Below, piece by piece: positions 43,531-56,500 of a stretch of DNA of 64,000 nucleotides. The stretch lies in contig JACKQL020000020.1 in assembly GCA_018296165.2 (NCBI GenBank), positions 310,001-374,000 of the forward strand. The letters are read 5' to 3'. Each line of letters begins with the position of its first letter. The first letter of the stretch is position 1. This DNA is from Termitomyces sp. T153 (taxonomy: Eukaryota > Basidiomycota > Agaricomycetes > Agaricales > Lyophyllaceae). The notes below the pieces were generated by a model. That model made no database searches, had not been told where the DNA came from, and saw only the letters and a program-made list of their open reading frames with translations. A program made the position numbers and the translations under genes.

Positions 43531-45436
43531 ATGACTTCTTCTCTTCGCCAACTCGTCACTCTTATAACAGAAGCTGCTGACAAACTCGAGTGTACCGTTG
43601 ACAGCACAAAGACATCCATCCCTGACCTGTATTCTCCGTTCGCTCCTCAGTCTGAAGCTTTCCGCCTCAATCCTGATGTTGCCGAATCTGCGAACATCAT
43701 ATGTGCAGCAGCATCGCAGCTGGAAGCTATCTTATTGCCTCCTCATGTTTCGCTGGGTGCTGCAACTACTGGCGTGTGTACTGTTTATCTTAATTCTCTC
43801 AAATTGCTGACATGGTTTTAGTATCTAAAATCAACCACAGTCCGCGTATGCCTCGAGTCCAATGTCACCGAGATCTTGCGCGAGGCAGGTCCAGATGTCA
43901 GTTAGACCGTCGTCGTTTGATCCCATGCCTGATAATTGCCTCTCAGGGCCTCCATGTTAATGAGATTGCTGCCAAGAACGGGCAAAACCCTCAGAAGCTG
44001 GGTAAGCATTGAATAGGGCAATACCTGAAGTCGACGCCGACCTTTTTAATCAGCACGTATTTTGCGTTTCCTTGCCACGCATCACATCTATCGAGAGATC
44101 AAACCAAATATCTTTACCAACACCCGTATCTCCAGTCTGTTGGACACCCTCAAGCCCAGCCAGGATATCATAGACCAGTAAGTTACGTACCATCCACGAA
44201 GTTCGGTTCATGTTTAATTATTGGTTAGCCCTGAGACAAAATACGAAAATACTCATGGCATGGCTGCTTTGGTATCTCATGCGTACGTGCTTCATCATGC
44301 CTAATTTATTTCAAGGCAGATTTTCAGATACGGTTTAGGCTTGACGAAATGCTCAAAGCATCTGCATATGTATGGGAGACTTTGTCGGATCCAGTGGCGG
44401 TCAATTCCGGCGATATGACGGTTGTGCCATTCTCTCGGGCGTTCAACACCAAAGAATCGTTTTGGGAAGTGCTTTCTCGCGAGGAATTCAGATATCGACG
44501 ATTCAACATCGCAATGGAAGGAGTCCGAGCTATGCAACCATCTGATGCGATTCTGAAAGGTTCGTCTATTATTTCGCTGCGTTGTCAAGGTTTGTTCATG
44601 GTCAGGTTCATTCATGTTCAACAGCCTACGACTGGAGCGAACTGCCAACTGAATCCATTATCATTGACGTTGGTGGAGGTGTTGGTTCTGAGTCTTTGAT
44701 ACTAGCAAGAGAATTTCCCTCTTTCAACTTTGTTGTTCAGGACTTGGCACTTGTCATTGAAGCTGCGAAGATTGTATGTCACCTATTGATACTATTCTCA
44801 ACAGTTCTTTGATGTACATGATATTCGTGATCAGCACTGGCAACAAGATCTGCCCAATGCCCAAGTCACATTCGAAAGTCAGTATTTTATTTTAATTGTG
44901 CGCCACTGGTGGATGAATGACCACTTTCGGCTAGTCCAAGATTTTTTCATGCCTCAGCCAGCAGGCCGTCACGTTACAGTTTTTTTGCTGAAGCAAATTC
45001 TTCATGACTGGTCTGACAAGGACTGTATAAAAATCCTCACTCAGCTTCGTGCCGCAGCAGAAACGGATACAAAACTCTTGCTAATAGAAAGCATTCTTCT
45101 TTTGGCCTGTCATGATCCCAACAATGATGTTGATACTTTGGATTTCCCGGGATCTACTGTCTCTGAGGCGCCTGCACCCCTCTTAGCCAACTTTGGTATT
45201 GTGAATGTCCTGGGCTACACTGCCGATTTGAACGTGAGTGTATTCTAATACTGCTAGACCATATCAACGAAAGAAAAATCCTTTATCAGATGTTTCTCTT
45301 GTTCGATGCCCAAGAGCGTACCATCCGCCATTTCAATCAGCTCCTTCGCAGTACCGGCTGGAAGATTAAGAAGGTCTATCGTCAGGACGGTGGTGATAGT
45401 ACCTTCCTTCAATCGGTTGAAGCCATCCCGGTATAA
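43531..45436 (+). CDS. SAM-dependent O-methyltransferase (caffeate OMT-like family)
   Basis: Ten exons: 43531-43773, 43822-43896, 43947-44001, 44054-44177, 44229-44282, 44339-44559, 44625-44773, 44835-44877, 44935-45233, 45290-45436. All phases close to give 469 residues. A winged-helix dimerisation domain (HVNEIAAKNGQNPQKLARIL, then FLATHHIYREI) precedes the Rossmann methyltransferase fold. SAM-binding motif I is IIIDVGGGVGSESLIL, followed by NFVVQDL, DLPNAQVTF, FFMPQP and the family signature VFLLKQILHDWSD, whose His is the usual catalytic base. LLLIESILL and GWKIKKVYRQ close the domain. Such enzymes methylate phenolics or polyketides in fungal secondary metabolism; the substrate cannot be told. 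No other pathway genes are adjacent, although a P450 end lies at the far left of the window. Confidence 0.9.
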
Positions 45437-46177
45437 TTTTTAATCCACAAAGCTGGTGTCTGTCATATTGTTTACCGTTGTTTCATATACACAGAATATT
45501 TTTAGATTCATGGCTCGCGCCTATATCATTCAATCTACTCATAAATATGAAATTTGTAACCCTCGGTGACCGCAGATCTCTTTGTGTTTCCTCATCCTCA
45601 TATAAGAAGTAACTTTGTTGCAAAGTGCTGATGCAGTGTGTCAAACATTCATCAGTAATAGCAAGTAGTTATTCATTGAGATAACCTAGGCATCCCAGAT
45701 AGCAGAAGCCTCCGCTTATCGAGATTCACCAAGCACCACCATCTCCTCACACGACCTTGACATCACGCTGGAACCAGCTATAAAATTGGCATCACATCAC
45801 ATACTTGCCAGGTGCGGCACAAGTAGATGGTTCGATACTGTAAGTATATGTACTATGTATTTATGTAGTTGCTGTTGTCAAGCAGTCGGCGTCGCCATCA
45901 TGATTCAGATCAGATTGTGATAGTTACAAATTGGCATGGCGATCACCTGAGATTTTCCTTGTCCCCATCGTGTGCATTGGGCTCTGTCTATAGTCTGTTG
46001 TTCTGTTATCGCTGTCTAGGTGAGTTGTTGTGCTCATTTCATAGTATGCAGCGTGTCTGGTCGACGTATCTCGACACCAAGCTTGGCAACCGCTCTCAGA
46101 CGGTACGTAACACCATGGGAACATTTTTTGTGCAAGTATGTATTGATTCTCTGGTTGGCCTCTTCCTTTCTCTTCAG
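45437..46177. other. Intergenic region
   Basis: No gene recognised. A long open frame entering the tetraspanin N-terminal exon from upstream (46020) is probably a read-through. TCTTCAG just before ATG 46178 looks like a 3' splice site, so a 5'-UTR intron may lie here. Confidence 0.45.
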
Positions 46178-47502
46178 ATGGACAACCCGTGAGTCCCTCC
46201 GGATCCTATTATCTGCGTCGAACGCTTACATCTATGTCAGGTCACGGCCTGCGTCTGCTTCTTCCAATACGAACTCAGTTTACTCGCATGCAACCTCAAC
46301 GCGTCACATGCTGCGCAATTCGGACCCACGCAACGTCCCCTTTACTGGCAAACAGACCCTTTATAATAGGGATATCACAGACGCCAGCAGCGTTTCGTTG
46401 ACCGTCAACTACCTGCCGTCAAAATTCTCGAGCACATTACTCACCCCCGGCGGCAGTGCGACTCGCAAGCGGAAGAGTACCAAAGGGATTGAGTCGATCG
46501 TGCCCAAACGTGGTGGAGGGGTAGATGCGTTCAAAAGTGGCGAGTCGCGTATGGGTGTGCCAGGTGACGATGACTACGATAATATATGGACGAATCAAAA
46601 GGATAGAAAGACACGCTTGCGGTGGAATCGGTTCAAATGGGTACTATTCTTTGCCAACATTCTAGTATGTCGCTTCCATCTTCTTAGATGAATATCTAAC
46701 CTTTTTTCAGCTAACGTGCTATTCCCTCGTTGCGCTCGTCTTCTGTCTCCTCACCTGGTTCAATGTCTGGCACCACGCCGACATCATCCGTGTCGGCAAC
46801 CGTCCAGAGCTGATCCTATCTACTATCGCAGCTTCAACCGGAGTCTTTGCCGCCATCATAGGCTGGGCCGGTATCCTCCTCAATAATCGTTCCTTCCTCG
46901 CCGTCTACACCTTCATACTCTGGATAGTCTTTGCCTTCATCGTCACCCCAGGATACATGTGCTACCGCCGCCAAGCATTCAACCTCGACGGCAAGATCAA
47001 CGCGCAGTGGTCACGTAACCTCGGTGTCGAAGGCCGTGCACGCATACAGAACCAACTCAACTGCTGCGGCTACTTCTCCCCGTTCGTCGAGGCAACGATC
47101 ACGCAAACTTGTTATGCCCGGAGCGTTCTTCCGGGGTGCAAAAAGCCGTACCTCGACTTCGAGCGCAGAACACTCAAACGCTGGTTCGCAGTTGCCTTCA
47201 TCCTCGTTCCGCCGCAGCTCTTCGTCATGATCGCCGCGCTCCTCTGCTCGAACCATGTGACGTACAGATTTGGGAAGGGCATGATGCCGAAGCGCTACCG
47301 TCTCTCGCTCAATAGTATGGCGGTGATTATGGACAATTATGCGAGTCAGCTTGCCGAAAGGTATGGCGCTGATGTAGCGGAGGATATCTTAAAGAGGTCG
47401 AAAGAGAACATACCGGTCAACATGAAGGATATGCCGCCGTATAAGGAGGCTTCCGGTCCGTATAGGTCTCATGCGAAATACAACTCATTGGGCAACTCGT
47501 AG
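46178..47502 (+). CDS. Tetraspanin (fungal Tsp2 type)
   Basis: Exons 46178-46188, 46241-46664 and 46711-47502 give 408 residues beginning MDNPSRPASASS. A long hydrophilic N-terminal tail (about 1-130) precedes TM1 (WVLFFANILLTCYSLVALVF), TM2 (LILSTIAASTGVFAAIIGWA), TM3 (LAVYTFILWIVFAFIVTPGY) and TM4 (WFAVAFILVPPQLFVMIAAL). The large extracellular loop has the defining CCGY (about 264-267) and further cysteines (TCYAR, GCKKP). The extended N-terminus and this loop fit the basidiomycete Tsp2 group. Tetraspanins organise membrane microdomains; roles in appressoria or polar growth are known for other fungal members. The 11-nt first exon is inferred from the splice consensus and the following in-frame sequence, so the exact start is less sure. 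Confidence 0.85.
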
Positions 47503-50500
47503 TTTGTCCCATGTTCTCGGTACGTTCGCGTGTCACTTCAGAAAGCAAGCTTTCTATTTTAGCTATTGTTATCGCTTCATTATTGAATACAGGAAACCCT
47601 ACACTCTACACCCTATGCATATCTGGTCGCTCTTCGAAGTTTGCACGTACCCCACATTCATTTATATTCAAGTTGAACACGTATTTTTATTCATCACTTG
47701 TATGTTCGGTATTTACTGATGTATGCATATACCCATACCCGAGTACGCGTTTTAGCGTTTGTTGTCACGCTCCAGCCGAATACAGTACCGGTATCTCGCT
47801 CAGCCTACGACACATGAACAGTCTTGAGACTTATCGTGCTCAGTGATCTTGTCCCAGCACTTCCATGCCGCTAACACGAAACTTGCCTTACTGATCATGG
47901 CCACTTGAAGTTTCTTCACTCAAAGCCAATGTTTACTTCACCATTTCTTCGAGTATATCTTTATACTATCTCACTGAATTGTAATGAACTTCGTCCAGGT
48001 CATTCCGACTGTCATCTCCTCCGATGATCGTTATAGACTCGAGTCCATGTCTGCTATAATGCTCCGTGCTCACCAAGCGACGATACTTACGAGAATATAC
48101 TTCACGCTACGGAGACTTCCTTATCTTCTAGTTCTACTTGCACAACTACGTGCTGAAATGAGTTCCACTGTTCTCTCTGCTGAATTATTCGGTAAAGCAA
48201 AATTCGGCGAGCCAGTGGGAAGGTGCTGAATCAATCAGACGCATGAAGCTTCGAAGTCTTGTCCCGAATGGGGTTCACGACGCTGAACTGGTTCGTTATA
48301 TGATAGCTTTTGTTCCGCATACACTTAGTAAGGCTGAAAAGTTGTTCAAGTCGTTCTTAGAAGGTAACAATAGCCTCCGAGATGGAGTCTGAATATGAGA
48401 GTGAAACTCACGATGATGATATCATAAAGAGTATATATCGCACGACACTTTAGAGATATGTGGTACATTTCATCTTGTTGCATACAACCATCAAAGCCTA
48501 TGAAGCAATGCTTCTCCTTGCTCGCGCGCCCGTTGATCCAACAAGGCGTACTATATGTCATATACATTCCTTGCTTATGAAAACTCATCGATTTCGTAAT
48601 TTTGACGGGGGGTACATTTTACCAGGTCAAACTCGGACGTTCAGCATAGCGACTCAGACCATGAGTGTTCTCAATGAAATGGCTTGAATTGGTCAAAATA
48701 AAGAAAAGCAACTTCACTAAATTTCAGTTAGCTGTTCTGAGTCAGAGGGCTGTTGAATCGTGACATTCAACCAGTGACTGCCGTAATGCATTTACAAACG
48801 CCATCCCGAGCCGATTTCCTTTTTCTTTATTTTTTAAGCTAGTTACCCTCTGATAGTTATCAGGCAAGCAAGGGTATTATTGACGCAGTTAACACTTCAT
48901 CGAGTGAATGAATTTGATCATTTTCGTCTCCACATCTTTACTCACTTTCGAGAGCTGTTTATCGGTTGAATGCCGAGTCAATCGATGACAAATTGTTTCA
49001 CTGAGTAACAAAAGCTTCGACTCATTGTTAACGCATGAATTCTCTGAAAATCACCACGAGAACAAATTTTATGACAAAGCGAGCAAGGTTGAGAAAATGA
49101 CACAAAACACACGGACAAGAACAATAAAAGTCCATCGAAAAGAACTTTGACACATCGATAGGTGTGTAGCTCAAAGTCTTTATGTAATGACAACAACAAA
49201 AGGAAATCCTAGAACAATTGGTGTCATAGCAACTGAGTGGTGGCTCGGAGTGCTGAACTCCTACAAAGCCGGTGGATACCGAGCTCACTGCTTATAACAC
49301 AAGCGTCTTTTTACGAGCGTCTTAGTGCGATACCTAGTAGTTCGTGAGCACAAAAGATGAACGAATGGGAGACAGAGAAAACCACGGACCTGCCATTCCA
49401 CAAAAACACAAGGAAACTGGGCAAGGTCAATAATGTGTAGGAAGATTCGAGGGATGTCAGAACATTCCAAGCCTTTCGTCGACGGTCCGACGATAAGGCA
49501 TCCGGCCAAGCAGAGGAAAGAGCATGAGAGCGAAGCTTTGTGTGAATATACGGCAAAATCACAGTCAATGTTCCGTGGAGTAGGAGAATACGACGCGGAA
49601 GACCAGAAGCTAATTCGGCAGGTCAGAACCTGTCAAGAATCGAAATGTATTGTTAGACGGACGGGCAAATATCTTCTCTGAGCCCGAAGGCACACTATAT
49701 TTCAGGCCTTGGAGTCTTGCACCATAACTGGCTCCATTGTTCCAGATAGATAGTTTATACAGAATTAATTGTAAGAGTAAGGTGAGCTGGGGTTCGAAAC
49801 GGACTTTGAGTGAGGCCTGGACACATGATTGTTTACTCACTGTACATGAATGAACAATATGTCAGCCTACATTTATCAGAGAAAGCGCCTTGTGTATAGG
49901 TTCCTGGAGTACTTCTACGAGTTCCTGATCCAGTAGTTCTGAATCAAGTTTACCAACTCTAATGACGCGAGGACTTGGGGAGATAGTTGCACCGAGATAG
50001 CAGATAGTCGTGGCTGAGCAGCATTCCACGCTTCTCCTCCCAGGGCGATGAATCGGACATTGTATCGTTTTGCAAACGGCAAGTATTTAGCAAGAACGTC
50101 TACGTGAACATGGGCCGGGCCGGGGTTATGCGATGATCGGGTATCATATGACCCGATACAGAGTTTTCAGGAAATTCAAATTCATGGGCAATATGTAACA
50201 ACCATCATGTCAACGTCTTTGCACCGTGTCTGTATGTTGGACAAATGTTCTTTGGAGTCTAACCCCATTTTCTTGTGTTATTCTATAGATCTCGTTGATA
50301 CATTCCTTCCGATTATGAGGTTCTCAAGCTTTCATGTCAACGAGTCACAGTATCTCTCATGGCAACCACGAAAGGTTTCCTTCTTCCTTTTCGATCGCCA
50401 TTCGGACCTTCCCACCCGATGGTGTCTTCCGCACACTTTGTGTGAAACCCTCTCCAAGTATACAGCAACAAAAAACACGAGCTTTGTTCAGATGACCTCG

Positions 50501-51075
50501 CAAGACGGCTTAAGTCACACAGTATTAGGTCTCGTTTTCTTCGTACAAGCACACAAGGGTCCTGTGATCGTGCATTTGTCTGGTAACGCCCTGGAATCTT
50601 AATTCGAGTCATCTATCTGACTGCTATGCGACGTCTTGTGATATTCTACGATCATTCGACAGAACCCCCCAATCTGTGTACAAGTCATGTATTCTCAGCA
50701 AATCATTCTCAGGCTACTTGATTGAAGGGAGTATTTTCCGTTCTGGACGTTGCCTTCGTCATTGTATCGTCATGGGGAAACAAGTGAAGAAACATGTGGG
50801 TTTAAAAGTGCCGACATAAAGGAGGGAGACTTACAGCTGACTCTCATATGTTTTTGTTACAACGTGCAGCTGTCAAGGAAAGATGTTCGAGAAGAGACTC
50901 GGTGCCAAGAACGGAACTCGTGAGCTCCACCGCGCTGAATATTCCTGTCATTTACCATTGCACAGCAGTCTCGTGGTGCCCGAACCACCTTCCTTAACTA
51001 TCAAGAATAGCTTCCGTAACAAAGAAGCATAGGATGTCAAAGTGATGTGCAACTGATTGAACCTCCATGAGTTCA
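47503..51075. other. 3.6-kb region without a recognised gene
   Basis: CpG is present, so this is not the depleted type of DNA. ORFs of 75-130 codons are scattered on both strands. The longest, 50207-50602 (131 codons, starting MSTSLHRVCM), shows no domain and could be chance. A few GC-poor inverted motifs are present but nothing I can name. Confidence 0.4.
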
Positions 51076-51082
51076 TATAAAA
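51076..51082 (+). promoter_or_regulatory. TATA box of the HsbA-like gene
   Basis: TATAAAA lies 55 bp upstream of ATG 51137, the normal spacing for a strongly expressed fungal gene. Confidence 0.5.
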
Positions 51083-51136
51083 TGGTGTAAGATTCTTGTG
51101 AATCGTTACAAACTTCTCGTTTCAGATCTTATCGCT

Positions 51137-51855
51137 ATGCAGTTCAAGAGCCTTCTCGTCCTTGCCTCGCTTGCTGTTTCCTCATTTGCTCAGACCTCCG
51201 TCGCCCAGGTTGAGAACGACATCAACAATATCATTGCACCAGATTTATCCACCCTTCTTACCGATATCGATGCTTTCCCTACCTCTGGTGGAAATCTCAT
51301 CCAGGCTCTGGTATGTGTTCCTTGCTTAGGTTATTCATGATCATGTATCTTATTCTTATTCAACTTCGTGTACTTGATATAGACCATTCACACCGACGCC
51401 ACTAGTCTCATCAGTGCCCTTGCCACTACTACAAATGACGTTAATGTTGGCAGCTATCCCTAACTCCACTTCCTTTCGTATTCTAATTGTTGTTTGGCTC
51501 AAGGGTGCCACTTGTCCAGTTTCTGACAGTGATGCCAACACTATCCTGGCTGACCTTCAAGCTCTGTTGCCCAACATCCAACAGGCTGCGACAGATATTG
51601 TTGCACGCAAGGCTGCCTTCACGGCTCTCCCTCTCGGAGGCGTTCCTGCTCTTGTTCAACAGGACCTTGCAAGTCTGAAATCAAACACAGACACTTTGGC
51701 GGCTGCGTTCATTGCCTGTGCTCCGGTATGTCTTTTATCGGATTTCCTTGGCACGGAAAATTGATGTCGAACAGGCGGGTGTCGTTGTGGCAGCTCAGGA
51801 ACTCCAGTCTGAGATTGATGCCGCGTTTGCCCCTGCAATCGCTGCCTTCAACTAA
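51137..51855 (+). CDS. Secreted HsbA-like (hydrophobic surface-binding protein / cell-wall galactomannoprotein) protein
   Basis: Four exons (51137-51310, 51383-51445, 51504-51725, 51775-51855) give 179 residues. MQFKSLLVLASLAVSSFAQ is a clear signal peptide. The mature part is helical and small-residue rich with spaced Asp/Leu (VENDINNIIAPDLSTLLTDI, ILADLQALLPNIQQAATDIV, LASLKSNTDTLAAAFIACAP) and only two cysteines (ATCPV and IACAP), as in HsbA-domain proteins. In Aspergillus HsbA binds hydrophobic surfaces and recruits cutinase-like enzymes; related proteins are cell-wall mannoproteins. The length is typical of the family. An upstream in-frame ATG at 51098 is rejected because it would precede the signal peptide. 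Confidence 0.85.
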
Positions 51856-52330
51856 AGATGCAGAAGCTATATTCGAAACACTCTCGCTTGTTTACTGTAA
51901 GCGCGCTGGAAGGTTGGACTGTCGTTTATTTACCCATTACTTATACTAAGAAAACTGAATTCTTTTCAATATAACATTCTTGAGGAAATAATGTGCCCAT
52001 CCACAGCAAACGAACTTTCCGTATGAATTGAAGCAAGTAGTTGGGCAAACTCGAAATTATCACCAATTATTTGTATCACCTACTTCATGCCATTTATATG
52101 TATTTGCAAGGGTATTATGCACCAATCGTGATTTAGATAATTTTCACGGGCATGGGGTCTATGCACCATTTGCGATTAAGATAATTTTCATGGATCCTGG
52201 AGTCCTATTCGAGATTTCTCAAAATTTTTACAAACTGTGCGAACACGTGAGATAGGAATTTCTATGTAATTATCGACTCTCCGGAGCCAGAAGTTTAGAA
52301 CTGGGTTCATTGCGATTTTTTGAGCTCAAA
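51856..52330. other. Intergenic region
   Basis: AT-rich 3' flank of the HsbA-like gene and possible promoter of the next ORF group. A short direct repeat involving CATTTGCGATTAAGATAATTTTCA (52168 on) and GATTTAGATAATTTTCACGG (52131 on) is visible. Confidence 0.4.
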
Positions 52331-53559
52331 ATGGCAAAAACTCTGCAACAACTGATTCTTGACTCTCTTGATGTGCAATCTATCATAGACGACACTCGTT
52401 CTCTGACGGTTCCCGGCCAATCAGCCCCCGCTACCTCTCAAGAGGATCAGATCACAATTTTGGGCGCACTCAACTCGCTCTTGGGCCGTGAAGTTCGTGT
52501 CGATCTTTTGTTCAACGGTCTTTACAAAACTCCTCTACATTACTCTTCAGCTACAATGTCTCAATATGAATCCTTGGAGCTGCGCAATTCTTGACGTGGG
52601 TCTTTGTATTCTTTTCGTAGTAGCGCCACACAATCTTTCCAGGAGATATCCACCGGAATCACGACTCAACATGTCCATCGACTCCATAACATTGTTTTCC
52701 TTGAGCGTGGACAACAGATGTTACTATATGAGCATTTGATTGAAATATACGGTGAACTTCCATACCTCATGGTCAGATTTGGACGCCTGCAGTTCTTGGG
52801 AGGTGCCTCAACTCTGGGTGTCAAAACCTTGAGTAAGGTAAGCAGGAAAATCGATAAAAGGGCAAGCAGAATGAAGAATATGAACTCTCATCAGGTTCTA
52901 AGAACTTTGAGTAGCATGGGGGTATCTGATAATACACTGCGGAAATTCATTAGAAACTGTCATATTGCGGCTGAACAAGGGACCGTGCGAATGTCTCGGA
53001 TAGATTTCATAAGTAAGGATGGAAAATTCAACATTTGTTAGATGGTTTCTGCTCGATGTTTCCTCTTATCTTTAGTCACATTTGATCAAGTTTGGAAGGT
53101 GGCAAGGGGACATTCACCCTCAAATTCCCTTTCCCCCTAATACTGCTAATATGATCAAGGACTGTTGGAAGTCACTTGCACCGTAGGGTTCAATTTCCCT
53201 TGAGAGGTATCTAAGAAGCCTTTGCATCGGGACAAATCACATAGGAGGAACATTATGAATCAACCTGCTTCAATCACATACCCATTAATAGGTATCTCAC
53301 TGCTCGGTGTACCGAAGATGTCATGCATCGGGGTATTACTGGAGCAACAATCAGCTACCTTCCTCAAAGCAAGATTGAAGACTCAAAAATAATTAAAAAT
53401 ATACTGGTCGATATACTGGCAGTACGCTTTACCCATCCAGTTCTTCGACATGTTGACAAAGTGAACTACCAAGGCATAACAATAAAATGCAAACTCTCGT
53501 ACAAAACCCTGAAGGTTTATCATTGGAAGCAATATGTGAAATTCGTTTGTCACTCATGA
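52331..53559 (+). CDS. Unrecognised multi-exon ORF group
   Basis: A plausible first exon begins at ATG 52331 (MAKTLQQLILDSLDVQSIID... QITILGALNSLLG, amphipathic). Further open segments follow at 52604-53041 (containing HNIVFLERGQQMLLYEHLIE and LRTLSSMGVSDNTLRKFIRN) and 53323-53559. Splice joins could be drawn in more than one way and I could not settle one. No family recognised. It may be a lineage-specific gene or a decayed one. It borders the second CpG-depleted island. Confidence 0.3.
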
Positions 53560-56500
53560 AGACTTATCAATACTCCAAATAGGTAACATACATCCCTGGT
53601 GGAAGAACTCAGCAGGAAACAAGGAAGACTGTTGTCCTGAGAAGAGGTGCCAATGGGCATATTCAGTGCTGTCCATTTGAAATAGTAGATAAGGAAGTAA
53701 ATCACATTTGTCTGATGGCAAAGGTAGGACGAATGCCTGATTAATGCTTGAATTTGCTAAAAAAGATTTTAGCAATGGATAAAGAATTGGAAGAACCCAT
53801 TTGCAGTGGAAAGCTGGTTATATCTTGTTCTTTTCAGATGCCATCCATTTGAGGTATTATGGCTTGTCATGACTGGGATTCTATGTTGACATGCCTCTAC
53901 AACAAATTAACTGGAGATCACATTCTGGTAAAGTGTGCAGCAGGATCAGCTTGTCTCCTTGGCATAGAGCATATGCAATAAGACATTCACCATGAGGTGT
54001 GTTTCCAACAGCATCAGTTTGCAACATGCAAAAACCAAGACTTCTGCTTCCAAGCCAGATTTTGGGTTATACTTGTACATGTACTTATACTTGAGGAGTG
54101 GGAATAGCACATAATAGGTGCAGGGAAATTGATGAGTAGTTTTTCTACTTACAGGAGCTGGGCATTTAAGTCTAAGCTTTGGCCCTTTAGAGAAATTTGA
54201 TTATAAGCCTGTGTAACTTGAAGGTGAGGCATAATATGTACTACTTGATTTGTGTTGCTCATTATATCATTCAGTGTGTGCAACTTCAGCACACCATTTT
54301 TAGATCAGAATGTGTCAGTGGACTCAGATCTGATCAGTACTTGATATCAATGCTTGCCTCTTGATTATTTGACTGGCTTATAGAGTGGTAGTAAAAAAGT
54401 AGAATTTATATACAGGAGGTTCTTGTTAATTTATCATGAGATGCTAGTGTTGTGTATCCATTGCTATCCAACTTTCTGCTGAGAAGGCAGCTAGCCTCCT
54501 ATTCAAGGTCTACTTATTTGAATGTGTGTTGTGGAGAGTCAGAGTCTTCTGTCAACTATAATCAAATACTTCATTAGTGCCCCCTCCAATGTGGCTTTTA
54601 AGCCATCATTGTGCCACTCTCAAGGTGGATGACTGAATCAATAGTGGCCAGCATGCCTTCAACTATGCATTCAATCATGGGAGTGTGACTGGCCATATAG
54701 GCCTATATCTGTTGATTCATGGTGAACAATCAATCTATCAGTCTCAAGCCATTTCAAACACACACTCCAACTTACTGTGTTGATAGCTTGGAAAAATTGC
54801 TGTTGGTGTATAGCTGGGATGGAGATCAGTGGATACCCTGCTTTGATCAGGAGAATAGATGCATTAAGGTGTGCTAAATGTCCATTACCTTCCTGTGTAA
54901 AACCAGAGTCATAGTAAGAACATCATATTTTGGAGTTAATTGATGGCACAAAATTGTAACCACATTCCTTTGTTCAACTAGTACAAAATATAAGAAATTG
55001 AGCCAACATGAATACATCAGCAGTGTTGGTTGACTACTCAATGTGGTTACCAAAAGCAGTTTCTTCCACATGACTGATTCATCCATCCATTTCATCAAGG
55101 AAGGAGTGATATATCATAATAATTGAGGAGATCATCATTCCAGTGGCATGTAGTGGTGCATCATGCATCATACTCTTGTAAAATGATGGATGCATCATGT
55201 CTCATCCTCCAGGTTGAGAGCAGAGTAATTCATTGTCAAAGCCAATCTAATGCATCATCTGTGGTTGTGTATAGAGTAATGCATCACTCTGATTCAGCTG
55301 AACAGCAAAGAGGTAAGACTTGGATGCAACTTGGGTGTGTTGCACACTCATAAAAGTTACTCAATAATATTCTAAGTAGGTGTATAGCATATTAGGGATG
55401 CAGAAATTGGTGAGACAGAGGAAATGCATTAGTGGCCAATCCATAGAACCATCAGAAGTATTGCATCAGAAGTAAGTATTGCATCACCAATGGACAGTAA
55501 TGTGTGAGGCAGAGGTCAAATTGGTGAGGTAGAGGTAATATATACATTAGCAGGCCCAGAGGAAGAAGCTGTATTGGTACTAGAGGTGAATACCATCATG
55601 CATCATTTGCATTGACAGGGGAAGAGTAATGCATTGTCTGGCTGCATTAGATTATTCTAACTTTTGCATCATGGGTAAGCTGCATATAAGTAATGCATCA
55701 ACAGCAGAGATATGAAGATGGGGCATCAATACTGGGGGTGAAAAATGTATCATTTGTATTTGGAGGAGTAATGTATTGTTGGGACATGAGAAGATTCAGA
55801 AGTATTACATCATTAGTCAGGGCAGGAGTAGTTTTAATGTGTTACGTGCATCACTGGCAGAGGCAGTAGTGATGCATCATATCCAGGAGTGATGAGTGTG
55901 TGGGTACTATTGTGTTGCATTACACACCTATGGACTGAGCAGTGAGGTAGGTACAAGTAACAAAGTAATACATCAGCTAGTGCATTATTTTATGTACAAA
56001 TGAAACAAGGCATTACATCATTGTAAGAGCTGGTATTTAATGCCTCACTGGCAAGCATTGTTCAATGACTATCTATGACATGATGCACCATACCCATAAA
56101 CAGAGGGATGCATTAGGTGTTAGGCTAATTGGCATGCATTGATGCATTAAAATGACTGTGTAAGTTGTGTTGACATTGTCCAGATGTTGCTTGACCAAGA
56201 TGAGATCAATAACTCACTGTGGAATGCTCAAGGGAGATTAGTCAAAGATATAGCAAAGGGGAAGGATATACTGAAAGTCATATACAGTACTTTTTTTTTG
56301 TTTGTTCCTTCATAAGCTCTCCATTTGACCAAATATCACCAACTCACCTACACACCTTTCTCAGTGCATCCATTCATTATCTCCTTAGTTCATACCTTCT
56401 CTCTCTGTCTGCAACACCTCCACCCTCCATCCTCATCAATCTTCTTAGTTCCTCACAAACTCAGTTTTTAAACCTCTCACACATCAATGACACATCTGGC

